From NCBI GenBank assembly GCA_015058845.1, contig SVBO01000011.1, forward strand, positions 1-32,849: a DNA stretch of 32,849 nucleotides. The letters are read 5' to 3'. Origin of the DNA: Erysipelotrichaceae bacterium. GTDB taxonomy: Bacteria; Bacillota_I; Bacilli_A; Erysipelotrichales; Erysipelotrichaceae. The translations under genes and the position numbers were made by a program. Of the stretch, positions 1 to 7,333 are shown one piece after another. Below the pieces are notes generated by a model, which saw only the letters and a program-made list of their open reading frames with translations, ran no database searches and was not told the origin of the DNA. The first letter of the stretch is position 1. Each line of letters starts with the position of its first letter.

Positions 1-39
1 AAATTATTATAATAACGAACGTATTCAAGCTAAAACAAA

Positions 40-75
40 ATGGATGCCCCCTGTTAAGTACAGGGAAACATCCAT
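40..75. repeat. Hairpin-forming inverted repeat
   Basis: Outer arms ATGGATG (40-46) and CATCCAT (69-75) enclose inner arms CCCTGT (49-54) and ACAGGG (60-65) around a 5-base loop. Read on the minus strand it is followed by TTTTGTTTTAG, so it could be a minus-strand terminator. On the plus strand no clear U-tract follows. The gene it serves is outside the window or unknown. Confidence 0.5.
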
Positions 76-96
76 GTCTGTTTAAATCATTTATCT

Positions 97-120
97 ATGT
101 GTCCAGAATTCTGGGTACAT
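97..120. promoter_or_regulatory. Near-perfect 24-bp palindrome, possible operator
   Basis: The core CCAGAATTCTGG (103-114) is a perfect 12-bp palindrome. It is flanked by ATGTGT on the left and GTACAT on the right, which match symmetrically except at the two inner positions (101/116 and 102/115). It lies about 100 bp upstream of the promoter at 221-249. A dimeric regulator site is the simplest reading; no regulator can be assigned. Confidence 0.35.
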
Positions 121-220
121 ATCACACTATTGCTGTAAGGGTCTTTTCAATTCCTCCAAACAGTCTATAAAAGAATATAAAAGTTGAAAACGCTATCATG
201 ATAATTTATTCACAAACTTA

Positions 221-249
221 TTGACTGCCCTATTTAAAAGGACTATACT
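221..249 (+). promoter_or_regulatory. Sigma-A promoter of the dehydrogenase gene
   Basis: TTGACT (221-226), 17-base spacer, TATACT (244-249). Transcription should start near 256 and give a leader of about 34 bases. This rules out the TTG at 221 as a start codon and supports ATG 290. Confidence 0.75.
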
Positions 250-289
250 AGAGTCACAAGGATCAAAAGTAATCAGGAGGAAACATAAT

Positions 290-1315
290 ATGGAAAAGAT
301 CAAAGTTGTTCAATACGGATGTGGTAAAATGTCTAAATACACATTACGTTACTTACATGAACATGGAGCACAAATCGTAGGTGCGATCGACGTAAACCCA
401 GCAATCGTAGGTATGGACGTAGGTGACTATGCTGAACTAGGCGTAAAGACAGGCGTTCTTATCTCTAATGATGCAGATAAAGTACTAGATGAATGTGACG
501 CAGACGTAGCAATCGTAACATTATTCAGCTTCATCGGTGACATCTACGAACACGTAGAAAAATGTGTAGCACGTGGAATCAACGTTATCACAACATGTGA
601 AGAAGCCATCTACCCATGGACAACAGCAGCAGCTCAAATCAATAAACTAGACGCATTAGCAAAGAAAACTAACTGTACTATCACAGGTTCAGGTATGCAA
701 GATATCTTCTGGATCAATTCAGTAGCTATGATCGCAAGTGGATGCCATAAGTTAACTAAGATCAAAGGGGCATACAGCTATAACGTAGAAGACTACGGAC
801 TAGCATTAGCAGAAGCACATGGATGTAACTTAACACCAGAAGAATTCGAAGAAAAGATCGCTCATCCAGAAGTATTCGAACCATCTTATGCATGGAACTC
901 AAGTGAAGCATTAGCTAATAAACTAGGCTTAACAGTGAAGTCAATTACACAAGAACATAAACCATATATCATCGATGAAGATATCTACAGTGAAACACTA
1001 GGAACAACTATCAAGGCTGGTAACTGTATCGGTATGTCTGCAGTAGTAACTATCGAAACATTACAAGGAATTACTATTGAAGAAGAAACTATTGGTAAGG
1101 TATATGGACCAGAAGATGGTGATATGTGTGACTGGTGGTTAACAGGTGAACCTAACACTGAATTCCATGTAGTGAAACCTGCTACAGTAGAACACACTTG
1201 CGCAACTATCGTTAACAGAATCCCTTCATTATTGAAGGCTCCTGCAGGATATGTAACATGTGATCAATTAGAAGCACATCCTTACTTAACATATCCAATG
1301 GAATACTATAAATAA
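290..1315 (+). CDS. 2,4-diaminopentanoate dehydrogenase-like NAD(P) oxidoreductase
   Basis: A 341-residue protein starting at ATG 290, nine bases after AGGAGG (275-280). The reading frame is open further upstream, but that part lies inside the promoter. The N-terminus has a Rossmann nucleotide-binding beta strand and loop (VVQYGCGKM, residues about 6-14) followed by a second strand ending in an acidic residue (GAIDVNP, about 32-38), as in dihydrodipicolinate reductase-like dehydrogenases. The overall length and the layout with a long C-terminal domain fit the 2,4-diaminopentanoate dehydrogenase family, which acts in anaerobic ornithine fermentation. No ornithine aminomutase genes are nearby, so the substrate is not established. 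The gene is monocistronic, bounded by its own promoter and terminator, and uses many C-ending codons, which suggests high expression. Other amino-acid or amine dehydrogenases of the same fold remain possible. Confidence 0.65.
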   Translation: MEKIKVVQYGCGKMSKYTLRYLHEHGAQIVGAIDVNPAIVGMDVGDYAELGVKTGVLISNDADKVLDECDADVAIVTLFSFIGDIYEHVEKCVARGINVITTCEEAIYPWTTAAAQINKLDALAKKTNCTITGSGMQDIFWINSVAMIASGCHKLTKIKGAYSYNVEDYGLALAEAHGCNLTPEEFEEKIAHPEVFEPSYAWNSSEALANKLGLTVKSITQEHKPYIIDEDIYSETLGTTIKAGNCIGMSAVVTIETLQGITIEEETIGKVYGPEDGDMCDWWLTGEPNTEFHVVKPATVEHTCATIVNRIPSLLKAPAGYVTCDQLEAHPYLTYPMEYYK

Positions 1316-1330
1316 TATATAATATACAGT

Positions 1331-1359
1331 AAGGTCAGTTCTAAGGAACTGGCCTTTTC
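1331..1359 (+). terminator. Intrinsic terminator of the dehydrogenase gene
   Basis: Arms AAGGTCAGTTC and GAACTGGCCTT around loop TAAG, followed by TTCT. One G-U pair in the stem. Confidence 0.8.
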
Positions 1360-1382
1360 TATACCTACAAACTCTATATCCC

Positions 1383-1414
1383 CTAAAATAAAAGGTACCA
1401 CATCCATGGCACCT
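1383..1414 (-). terminator. Intrinsic terminator of the DMT transporter gene
   Basis: On the minus strand the arms AGGTGCC and GGTACCT (1408-1414 and 1393-1399) pair with one wobble and are followed by TTTTATTTTA. It faces the plus-strand terminator of the convergent neighbour. Confidence 0.7.
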
Positions 1415-1441
1415 CATATCACTCTCAATATAATAACTACA

Positions 1442-2353
1442 CTATTCTCCCTCTAGAACAGCTAACATCAATATACCAGTAATAATAATACTAATAAACA
1501 TATACTGTCTCTTCGTCAACTTCTCCTTCAAAAAGATCCTAGATAACACCAAAGAAACCACACAAACACTAGAAAGAATAGGAGCCGCAATAGCACCATT
1601 TCCACTCATAGCATATACATACGTCAACTGACCAGCCGTCTCACAGACAGCCGCAATCGCCTTATCCTTTTGTGCTCTCCATTTAAACTGAACTCTCTTA
1701 AACATCATGAACGCAAATAACACAGCTCCTACGATCGCAAACGTTAACTCATACGAAATATTCGCAACTAATTCAATATTCTCAGCATTCACCCCGATCA
1801 AAGGACTCGTCTCTAACTCCAAGAAGAAAATATCTAAGAAACTACCCAATGCATCAATGATCGCATAACAAAAAGGCATCGCGAAAGCTACTAAAGCAAG
1901 CCTCTTACCTAACTTCGCTTGTCTATTCACCTCATCACTTTGCTCAGTACGAGTCACCCCAATAATACCGATCGTAATGATCGCAATAGCCACCCATACC
2001 ATCGGAGCAATACTCTCCCCTAAAAACAACACACAAAGAAGAGAACACATAGCTCCAGCCGTATTCTCAATAGGATCCGCTAAAGATTCCTCAATGAATC
2101 TAATACCAAAGTATGAGCAAGCCATAGAAACAATATAACACAAAGAAACAGGCAAATATCTAATAATGTTCACAGGATCATACGAAACATCAGAAGTCAT
2201 AAGCGTATAGATGGCATGGATCCCCATCACCAAACCAACCATCACACACACTCTCAAATGATCATACTTCTCATCCTCATGAGACCCCTTCTTATAGAAA
2301 AGTTCAGCTACACCCCATAATAAAGTCGTAGCAAGCGTAAAAAATAACCACAT
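1442..2353 (-). CDS. EamA/DMT-superfamily transporter
   Basis: A 303-residue, very hydrophobic inner-membrane protein with about ten predicted transmembrane helices in two halves, as in drug/metabolite transporter (EamA) permeases. The N-terminal helix carries the typical W-G-x-x-x-x-x-x-K pattern (LLWGVAELFYKK). A short charged loop near the middle (TRTEQSDEVNRQ) separates the two five-helix repeats. I place the start at ATG 2353: GTGGAGG ends six bases upstream, while the GTG at 2365 lies inside that ribosome binding site. The substrate cannot be told from sequence; members export or import amino acids, sugars or metabolites. It converges with the dehydrogenase gene and has its own terminator. 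Confidence 0.8.
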   Translation of the reverse strand: MWLFFTLATTLLWGVAELFYKKGSHEDEKYDHLRVCVMVGLVMGIHAIYTLMTSDVSYDPVNIIRYLPVSLCYIVSMACSYFGIRFIEESLADPIENTAGAMCSLLCVLFLGESIAPMVWVAIAIITIGIIGVTRTEQSDEVNRQAKLGKRLALVAFAMPFCYAIIDALGSFLDIFFLELETSPLIGVNAENIELVANISYELTFAIVGAVLFAFMMFKRVQFKWRAQKDKAIAAVCETAGQLTYVYAMSGNGAIAAPILSSVCVVSLVLSRIFLKEKLTKRQYMFISIIITGILMLAVLEGE

Positions 2354-2391
2354 AAAAGCCTCCACTATAATATAAAAAATCTACCTTAGGA

Positions 2392-2403
2392 TCTATCATA
2401 TCA
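2392..2403 (-). promoter_or_regulatory. Possible extended -10 promoter for the DMT transporter
   Basis: On the minus strand TGATATGAT places an extended -10 element (TATGAT at 2395-2400) about 40 bases upstream of the start. No good -35 box is visible. Confidence 0.3.
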
Positions 2404-2571
2404 CAAATAACACATAATATCTATAAAAAATCAAAGAATAACAAAGGATTCATACCAAACACAACTCTCATTAAACCAAAGAAGAGCAAATATTATATTA
2501 TCCAGTTAGCGGGGGATAATGAAAGTTAAGTATTCATCAGTGTTTTTTGAATTTTTTTCGATTTTTTATCC

Positions 2572-2600
2572 AAAAAGACGTGTAGAATCCGTCTTTTTTA
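2572..2600 (+). terminator. Terminator-like hairpin with no gene in front of it
   Basis: Arms AAAAAGACG (2572-2580) and CGTCTTTTT (2590-2598) with a 9-base loop and a T-run. It sits in the 349-bp gap between the divergent DMT gene and the small protein at 2703, so no recognised coding transcript ends here. The rest of the gap (2354-2702) holds a short inverted repeat ATTATCC/GGATAAT (2497-2503/2514-2520), T-rich DNA and the promoter at 2646-2654. Confidence 0.6.
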
Positions 2601-2645
2601 TTACTTGTATATTGTAACAATCGTAATGGCGAAGTGCGTGCTTTG

Positions 2646-2654
2646 TGATATAAT
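2646..2654 (+). promoter_or_regulatory. Extended -10 promoter of the small unknown gene
   Basis: TGATATAAT, an extended -10 with a perfect TATAAT at 2649-2654. No convincing -35 box. Transcription would start near 2661, about 40 bases before the ATG. Confidence 0.5.
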
Positions 2655-2702
2655 AATAATGTATTAACAGGTCAGTCTATGATCTAGTTACGGAGGCTAT
2701 TT

Positions 2703-3005
2703 ATGTATAAAACAATTATTGAATTGAAAAGAGAAATATCTGATCAAGATTATGAAGTGATAAAACAAGATATTATTCATGCCTTTAATAATCGTGTAGG
2801 GAAGGTTGCTAATACTAGCACTGATCCATATTGCTTTGTATTTACGGGTGGAGAAAATGTATTTGCTAAATTGGATCTTGGGTGTGTTATTTTGTCGGAG
2901 AATGAGCTTTTCTGGAAGTGGGTCAAAGATTGGCGTTGGATCGATGAAACTGATCCGGATGAATGTTGTGATGTTATTAAGGTGTACTCTACACCTGTGA
3001 GGTAA
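2703..3005 (+). CDS. Small unknown protein, 100 residues
   Basis: I do not recognise a family. ATG 2703 follows CGGAGG (2692-2697) with normal spacing, there is an extended -10 upstream and a good terminator downstream, so it is very likely a real monocistronic gene. The protein is acidic, has no signal peptide or transmembrane segment, and has an N-terminal helix-rich part (ISDQDYEVIKQDIIHAF) followed by alternating hydrophobic stretches that suggest beta strands (PYCFVFTGG, DLGCVILSE). The C-terminal half is rich in Trp, Asp and Cys (WKWVKDWRW, ECCDVIKVY). It contains five GATC tetramers in about 300 bp, like the resident genes and unlike the island that follows. Confidence 0.7.
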   Translation: MYKTIIELKREISDQDYEVIKQDIIHAFNNRVGKVANTSTDPYCFVFTGGENVFAKLDLGCVILSENELFWKWVKDWRWIDETDPDECCDVIKVYSTPVR

Positions 3006-3029
3006 AATAGAGTATCTAATTTCAAAGCA

Positions 3030-3056
3030 AAACAGCAGTTAAATGCTGTTTTTTTA
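3030..3056 (+). terminator. Intrinsic terminator of the small unknown gene
   Basis: Arms AAACAGCA (3030-3037) and TGCTGTTT (3044-3051) with a 6-base loop, followed by a run of T. Confidence 0.85.
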
Positions 3057-3062
3057 TATTTT

Positions 3063-3096
3063 AACTGTATTGCTATATTGGATAGGCAATACAGTT
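3063..3096. promoter_or_regulatory. 11-bp inverted repeat beside the R-M promoter, possible operator
   Basis: AACTGTATTGC (3063-3073) and its exact reverse complement GCAATACAGTT (3086-3096) are separated by 12 bases. The repeat ends 5 bp before the -35 box of the restriction-modification promoter. No U-run follows, so it is not a standard terminator. A binding site for the winged-helix protein encoded next is the natural inference. Confidence 0.5.
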
Positions 3097-3101
3097 GCAG
3101 G

Positions 3102-3131
3102 TTGATTTTAAGCCTTTTTTTAGTATATAAT
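3102..3131 (+). promoter_or_regulatory. Promoter of the restriction-modification operon
   Basis: TTGATT (3102-3107), 18-base spacer, TATAAT (3126-3131). The start codon of the regulator follows 46 bases later, after AAGGAG (3164-3169). Confidence 0.7.
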
Positions 3132-3177
3132 TACAATGTAAAGAGATAAGGGTTTATCCCTAAAAGGAGATTGAAAT

Positions 3178-3453
3178 ATGGAATTCACATTAGAATTTTT
3201 TGCTAATGAAAGGTATAGGATGCTTAAATTGCTATGCGATAATCAAATACAAGTGAAAGAGGAATTTTTTGTTCCATTGAGTCAACAACAGATTGCTGAC
3301 TTGGCTCATTGGTCAAAATTAAAATCAAATCGTATCTTGGGCGAATTAATGGAATTAGGATACGTTACTAATTTTGATGGAAGTAAGGGTAAGTATGGTA
3401 TTACTGAGAAAGGACATAAAGTATTACGTCTGATCCAAAAGAATAATGCGTAA
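3178..3453 (+). CDS. Winged-helix regulator of the R-M locus
   Basis: A 91-residue protein with a winged helix-turn-helix fold. Residues about 36-60 (LSQQQIADLAHWSKLKSNRI) form the helix-turn-helix, followed by LGELMELGYV and a basic wing (GSKGKYGITEKGHKVL), the pattern of MarR-like and other small wHTH proteins. ATG 3178 has a good AAGGAG eight bases upstream. It is the first gene after the promoter at 3102-3131 and precedes mod by 88 bases, with a hairpin in between. The likely role, by position, is to control expression of the restriction-modification genes and its own synthesis through the inverted repeat at 3063-3096. It is not a Xre-type C protein, the commoner controller in R-M systems. 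Base composition is AT-rich, matching mod and res. Confidence 0.7.
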   Translation: MEFTLEFFANERYRMLKLLCDNQIQVKEEFFVPLSQQQIADLAHWSKLKSNRILGELMELGYVTNFDGSKGKYGITEKGHKVLRLIQKNNA

Positions 3454-3480
3454 GTAAGAATTACATAGTTTTAAATAATT

Positions 3481-3514
3481 AAAGCCGGCACTACTAAGTG
3501 TTCGGCTTTCTTGG
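3481..3514 (+). terminator. Hairpin between regulator and mod, possible leaky terminator
   Basis: Arms AAAGCCG and CGGCTTT (3481-3487 and 3502-3508) with further pairing inside (CAC/GTG) are followed by only a short T-rich stretch (CTT). No room for a new promoter exists between this hairpin and mod's ribosome binding site at 3528, so mod must be transcribed through it. Confidence 0.6.
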
Positions 3515-3541
3515 CGTACATAAAAATGGAGAATGTTGGAT

Positions 3542-5140
3542 ATGTTAAAAGTTGAAACAAAAAAAGAATTAATATTAGATTTAGAAAAACGAGTTAATGA
3601 TAAAATTTTAGAACGGACAAATTATGAGTTATTGAAAAAATTAATAGAAAAAGCAGATACTCTAGATGAAGCAATAAATATAAAAATACTAGGTACCCAC
3701 TATAAAAAAACTGGGTTTCATTTTGATCCACGACTTGAGAAATTAAGTGATACAATAAAGTACTTTTCAAAAAACAATAAATTATCATTTATTACAGATT
3801 TAAATAAATTGCATCACAAGTTAATTATTGGTGACAATTATCCAGCGTTATTAAATCTTTTAGTTGAATATAAAGGTGCGATTGACATTATTTATATAGA
3901 CCCTCCTTATGGTAAAGATAATATGGGAGAGTTTGCTGACACAAATTACGAAAATGCGATAACACGAGATAATTTATTATCTATGTTAAAGTATCGATTG
4001 ATATTAGCAAAACAGTTATTATCTGAAGAGGGTATTATATTTTGTAGCATTGATGATAGAAATCAAGCATATGTTAAGTGTCTGTTTGATGATATTTTTG
4101 AAGAAAAAAATTTTATCGCAAGTGTTCCAAGAAAAACGGGTGCTGGTAATGCAGCAGCGAGAAATGATGCTAAATTAAGAAAACCTTTTGATTATTTATT
4201 AATTTATAAGAAATCTAACACGGTTTTGAAAAAAAAGATTGTTGGAAGGAAAGAATATAAGTATGAGGATAGTTTAGGAAGATATGACTTAGCACAATTC
4301 CAAGCTACTGGATCCGATTCAACAAGAAGTGACAGACCAAATCTTTATTATCCAGTGTATTTATCATCTGATGGAAAATTATATACAGAACCACAACCGG
4401 ACACAATTAAAACAATTTTACCAAAAAAAGTACATGGAGAAGATGGAAGATGGATGTGGAAGAAAGAAAAATTTAATCAAGACGCAAACTTATATATTGA
4501 ATATAATGATGGTTTCTTATACAGAAAGATATATTATGATGAAAATGAAGACCAAAATGTATATCAAGTAGAAGAGGCATGGTTGGCTGATGGTAAATAT
4601 AGGAATTCCGAAGGCACAACACAATTAACTGAAATTATGAATTCAGAAAAGGTTTTGTTTAATAATCCAAAGCCAGTAGATTTGATGAAATGGTGTATAA
4701 ATCTACATCCTAACAAAAATGCTGTTGTTCTTGACTTTTTTGCTGGATCAGGTAGTACAGGACAATCTGTTTTAGAATTAAATAGAGAAGATAATGGCAA
4801 AAGACAATTTATTCTTTGTACTAGTGATGAAGTTACTGATACAACACCTAATGGTATTCCTTATGATGTTACTGTAAAAAGGCTTAAAAGAATTATGACA
4901 GGTAAGTGCTATGATAATACCAGCAATTTTGAGTGGCTTAAAAAGAATGAACCGTATGGTGATAATTTGGATGTTTTAGAAATAAAAGATGTAGCAAATT
5001 TTGAAGTTACGCCCGGTAAAACTCCATTTGATGTAATTGATGAAACACTTTATGGTGTTGATAAATTCAAAACCATTCAAGAAAAAATAAATTGGGTTTG
5101 TAATAATTTTGAAAAAAATCAAAAAGAAGTGGAGGCGTAA
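3542..5140 (+). CDS. mod: Type III restriction-modification methyltransferase (Mod)
   Basis: A DNA adenine-N6 or cytosine-N4 methyltransferase that also supplies target recognition for the Type III enzyme. From ATG 3542 it has 532 residues. The catalytic motif IV is DPPY at residues 120-123, the S-adenosylmethionine motif I is DFFAGSGSTGQ starting at 398, and this order (DPPY first) marks the beta class used by EcoP1I/EcoP15I Mod. The region between (about 190-380) is the expected target recognition domain. An in-frame ATG at 3533 is only about two bases after the ribosome binding site GGAG, so 3542 is the better start. The stop lies three bases before the start of res. No tandem repeats that would give phase variation are visible. 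GATC is scarce here and codons are very AT-rich, pointing to acquisition by transfer. Confidence 0.93.
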   Translation: MLKVETKKELILDLEKRVNDKILERTNYELLKKLIEKADTLDEAINIKILGTHYKKTGFHFDPRLEKLSDTIKYFSKNNKLSFITDLNKLHHKLIIGDNYPALLNLLVEYKGAIDIIYIDPPYGKDNMGEFADTNYENAITRDNLLSMLKYRLILAKQLLSEEGIIFCSIDDRNQAYVKCLFDDIFEEKNFIASVPRKTGAGNAAARNDAKLRKPFDYLLIYKKSNTVLKKKIVGRKEYKYEDSLGRYDLAQFQATGSDSTRSDRPNLYYPVYLSSDGKLYTEPQPDTIKTILPKKVHGEDGRWMWKKEKFNQDANLYIEYNDGFLYRKIYYDENEDQNVYQVEEAWLADGKYRNSEGTTQLTEIMNSEKVLFNNPKPVDLMKWCINLHPNKNAVVLDFFAGSGSTGQSVLELNREDNGKRQFILCTSDEVTDTTPNGIPYDVTVKRLKRIMTGKCYDNTSNFEWLKKNEPYGDNLDVLEIKDVANFEVTPGKTPFDVIDETLYGVDKFKTIQEKINWVCNNFEKNQKEVEA

Positions 5141-5143
5141 TTG

Positions 5144-7216
5144 ATGCTACAAGAAATAATTGAACTTCAAAATAATGCTGTACAGAAACTTGTAGATCTA
5201 ACTCGTAATGCTAATAATAAAAAATATACTTTTAGAGCTCCAACAGGGAGTGGGAAAACTTACATGATGGCTGATTATATGAATCGCCTTTTGCAAGTTA
5301 ATTCTAATGTTGTGTTTTTAGTGTCATCATTATCTAAGAGTGATTTGGCTGGACAAAACTATGAGAAATTTTGCGAATATCATGAGTATAATGGTTTTTT
5401 AAATTTAGAACCTTATTTAATTAATAGCGAGATTTCTGGAGAGGAACGGTTGTTTATTCCTTCAAATTATAATGTGTATCTATTACCACGAGATTTATAT
5501 AAAAAGGATTCTCGTTTAATGGCGGGTCCTATGATGAATTTTTTGTATGATCTAAAGTGGGAGAAAAGAAAAAGAATTGTTTGGATTAAAGATGAGTGTC
5601 ATATTGCTACAAAAAATTTAGATGCTATTGAAGATATTTATTTTGATTTAACTATAAATTTTTCTGCTACTCCTAATTTAAAAAGAGGACAGTATCCAGA
5701 TGTAGAGATTACTGATGAAGAAGCAGAAGCATGTAAGTTAATTAAATCAGTTAGTTATGGAGATGAAAACGATTCAGTAGAAGATGCTTTAGAGAAATTT
5801 GAAGATATTAAGGTTGAGTATCGAAATCTGTTGAATGTTAATCCATGTTTGATCATTCAGATTTCAAATAAAGAAAAAGCTGAAGAGGAATGGACTAATC
5901 ATATTTTACCTGCTCTTAATAATCATCCTGATTTAAAGTGGATGCTTATTGTAAATGATCCAAAAGATTGTGATACCAATGATGTTTTTAAAGCAAAAAA
6001 AATACCAGTATCAAAATGGAAAAGTTATGCAAAGGGTAATTTGAGTGATATTGATATTATTGTTTTTAAATTAGTAATTTCTGAAGGGTGGGATATTCCT
6101 CGTGCGTGTATGCTTTACCAAGCACGAAATTCTCGAAGTAAACAACTTGATGAACAAGTTGTTGGAAGAGTTCGTAGAAATCCACGCTTGCTTGATTATG
6201 AAACACTTTCGGATGAAGGAAAAAAACTTGCTACTACAGCTTGGGTTTGGGGTGTCGTTAATCAAAATATAAGAAAGGCATATGCTGTAAAATTGTATGA
6301 TGAGTCAAAAGATATTACTAACGAAATAAGAATTAAAACTATACTGATTAAAAATTTAGCAAAGAACGAGTCTTTTGATATTACTGAGTTTTTGAATAGT
6401 AAACAAACAAAAATTACTCATAAAAGCATATTTGAACTTAATCAAAAACTTCAAAAGGCAGATTATTCCGTAAAGGAGATTATTAATGATTATGCAAGTG
6501 ACTATACGAAATGGTTTCATGCTGTAGAGTTTATTGATGATATAATCAAAGAAAGCAATCAATATCAATGTGATTATTCAAAGAGTATGGAGATAGCAAG
6601 TATAGAGTCTTTTTGTCCTGAAAGTTATTATTATGATAATGATAAATATGTTCGGATCAATAATTGGATTTGGAAACGTAAAGATGGAAATTACAAATTT
6701 TCATTTGATAGTGATGCTGAACGAGATTGGGCAGAATTATTAAAGGATATATCCTCAAATGGATTTAAAAAAATAAAAGGAAATAAAAAGAAAGATACTC
6801 ACAATGAATATGAATTTAATTTATGGGGAGAGAAGACTTCGTTAGAGACTGAGAGTAAAGAAATATATCTTTGGGGTAAAAATTATGTTCCAGATTCATT
6901 AATAAAATTTGAATATTATTTAGATTCTGTTCGTTCATCTTATCCTGATTTTATAATGAAAGATAATAAAAATCGAATTCATATCTTTGAGGTTAAAAGT
7001 GTCAATCAATCTGCAAATGTAAATATAGATAAAGACGAATATAATAGGAAAATTATAGAATTAAAAAAGAGTTATAAGCAAGCTTCGTTGATTACTGGAC
7101 ATTATTTTTATCTTCCTATCCAAAAAGGAAATGACTGGCAAATTGTTCGCTTTGTAAATGGAGTGGAGAGTATACTTTCAAGTTCTCAATTTGAAAATTC
7201 AATCCTTGAAGATTAA
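5144..7216 (+). CDS. res: Type III restriction endonuclease/helicase (Res)
   Basis: The ATP-dependent DNA translocating and cleaving subunit, which acts in complex with Mod. It is 690 residues from ATG 5144, with GGAGG at 5131-5135. SF2 helicase motifs in order: Walker A APTGSGKT (32-39), DECH (150-153), SAT (174-176), SEGWDIP, and QVVGRVRR (338-345). The nuclease is a C-terminal PD-(D/E)xK domain: PDF at 601-603 and EVK at 616-618. It is clearly shorter than EcoP15I Res (around 970 residues), a length seen in compact Type III Res proteins; all catalytic motifs are intact. It forms an operon with mod and ends before a bidirectional terminator. Composition is strongly AT-rich, unlike flanking core genes. 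Confidence 0.93.
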   Translation: MLQEIIELQNNAVQKLVDLTRNANNKKYTFRAPTGSGKTYMMADYMNRLLQVNSNVVFLVSSLSKSDLAGQNYEKFCEYHEYNGFLNLEPYLINSEISGEERLFIPSNYNVYLLPRDLYKKDSRLMAGPMMNFLYDLKWEKRKRIVWIKDECHIATKNLDAIEDIYFDLTINFSATPNLKRGQYPDVEITDEEAEACKLIKSVSYGDENDSVEDALEKFEDIKVEYRNLLNVNPCLIIQISNKEKAEEEWTNHILPALNNHPDLKWMLIVNDPKDCDTNDVFKAKKIPVSKWKSYAKGNLSDIDIIVFKLVISEGWDIPRACMLYQARNSRSKQLDEQVVGRVRRNPRLLDYETLSDEGKKLATTAWVWGVVNQNIRKAYAVKLYDESKDITNEIRIKTILIKNLAKNESFDITEFLNSKQTKITHKSIFELNQKLQKADYSVKEIINDYASDYTKWFHAVEFIDDIIKESNQYQCDYSKSMEIASIESFCPESYYYDNDKYVRINNWIWKRKDGNYKFSFDSDAERDWAELLKDISSNGFKKIKGNKKKDTHNEYEFNLWGEKTSLETESKEIYLWGKNYVPDSLIKFEYYLDSVRSSYPDFIMKDNKNRIHIFEVKSVNQSANVNIDKDEYNRKIIELKKSYKQASLITGHYFYLPIQKGNDWQIVRFVNGVESILSSSQFENSILED

Positions 7217-7294
7217 TGTGGGAATTTAGTTCTTCCTATATACTATAATAATCTTCCGTTTCTTTCCCTCACCGTGAGTATTTGATGAACATAA

Positions 7295-7325
7295 AATAAC
7301 CCCTTGGATCTATTCCTTGGGGTCT
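7295..7325. terminator. Bidirectional terminator between res and the transposase gene
   Basis: Arms ACCCC (7297-7301) and GGGGT (7317-7321) with inner GG/CC pairs. It is followed by CTTTTG on the plus strand and TTATTTT on the minus strand, so it can serve both convergent genes. Confidence 0.65.
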
Positions 7326-7333
7326 TTTGTTTG

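Noticed and set aside
2519-2617. 32-codon open frame beginning at ATG 2519 after GGGGG
   Set aside because: The G-run is only two to three bases from the ATG, the peptide is mostly Phe/Ile from T-tracts, and the frame runs through the terminator hairpin. More likely noncoding.
3542-5140. Phase-variable repeats in mod
   Set aside because: Type III mod genes in some pathogens carry long tandem repeats. Here only short A-runs of up to nine bases occur, and none is a tandem multi-base repeat.
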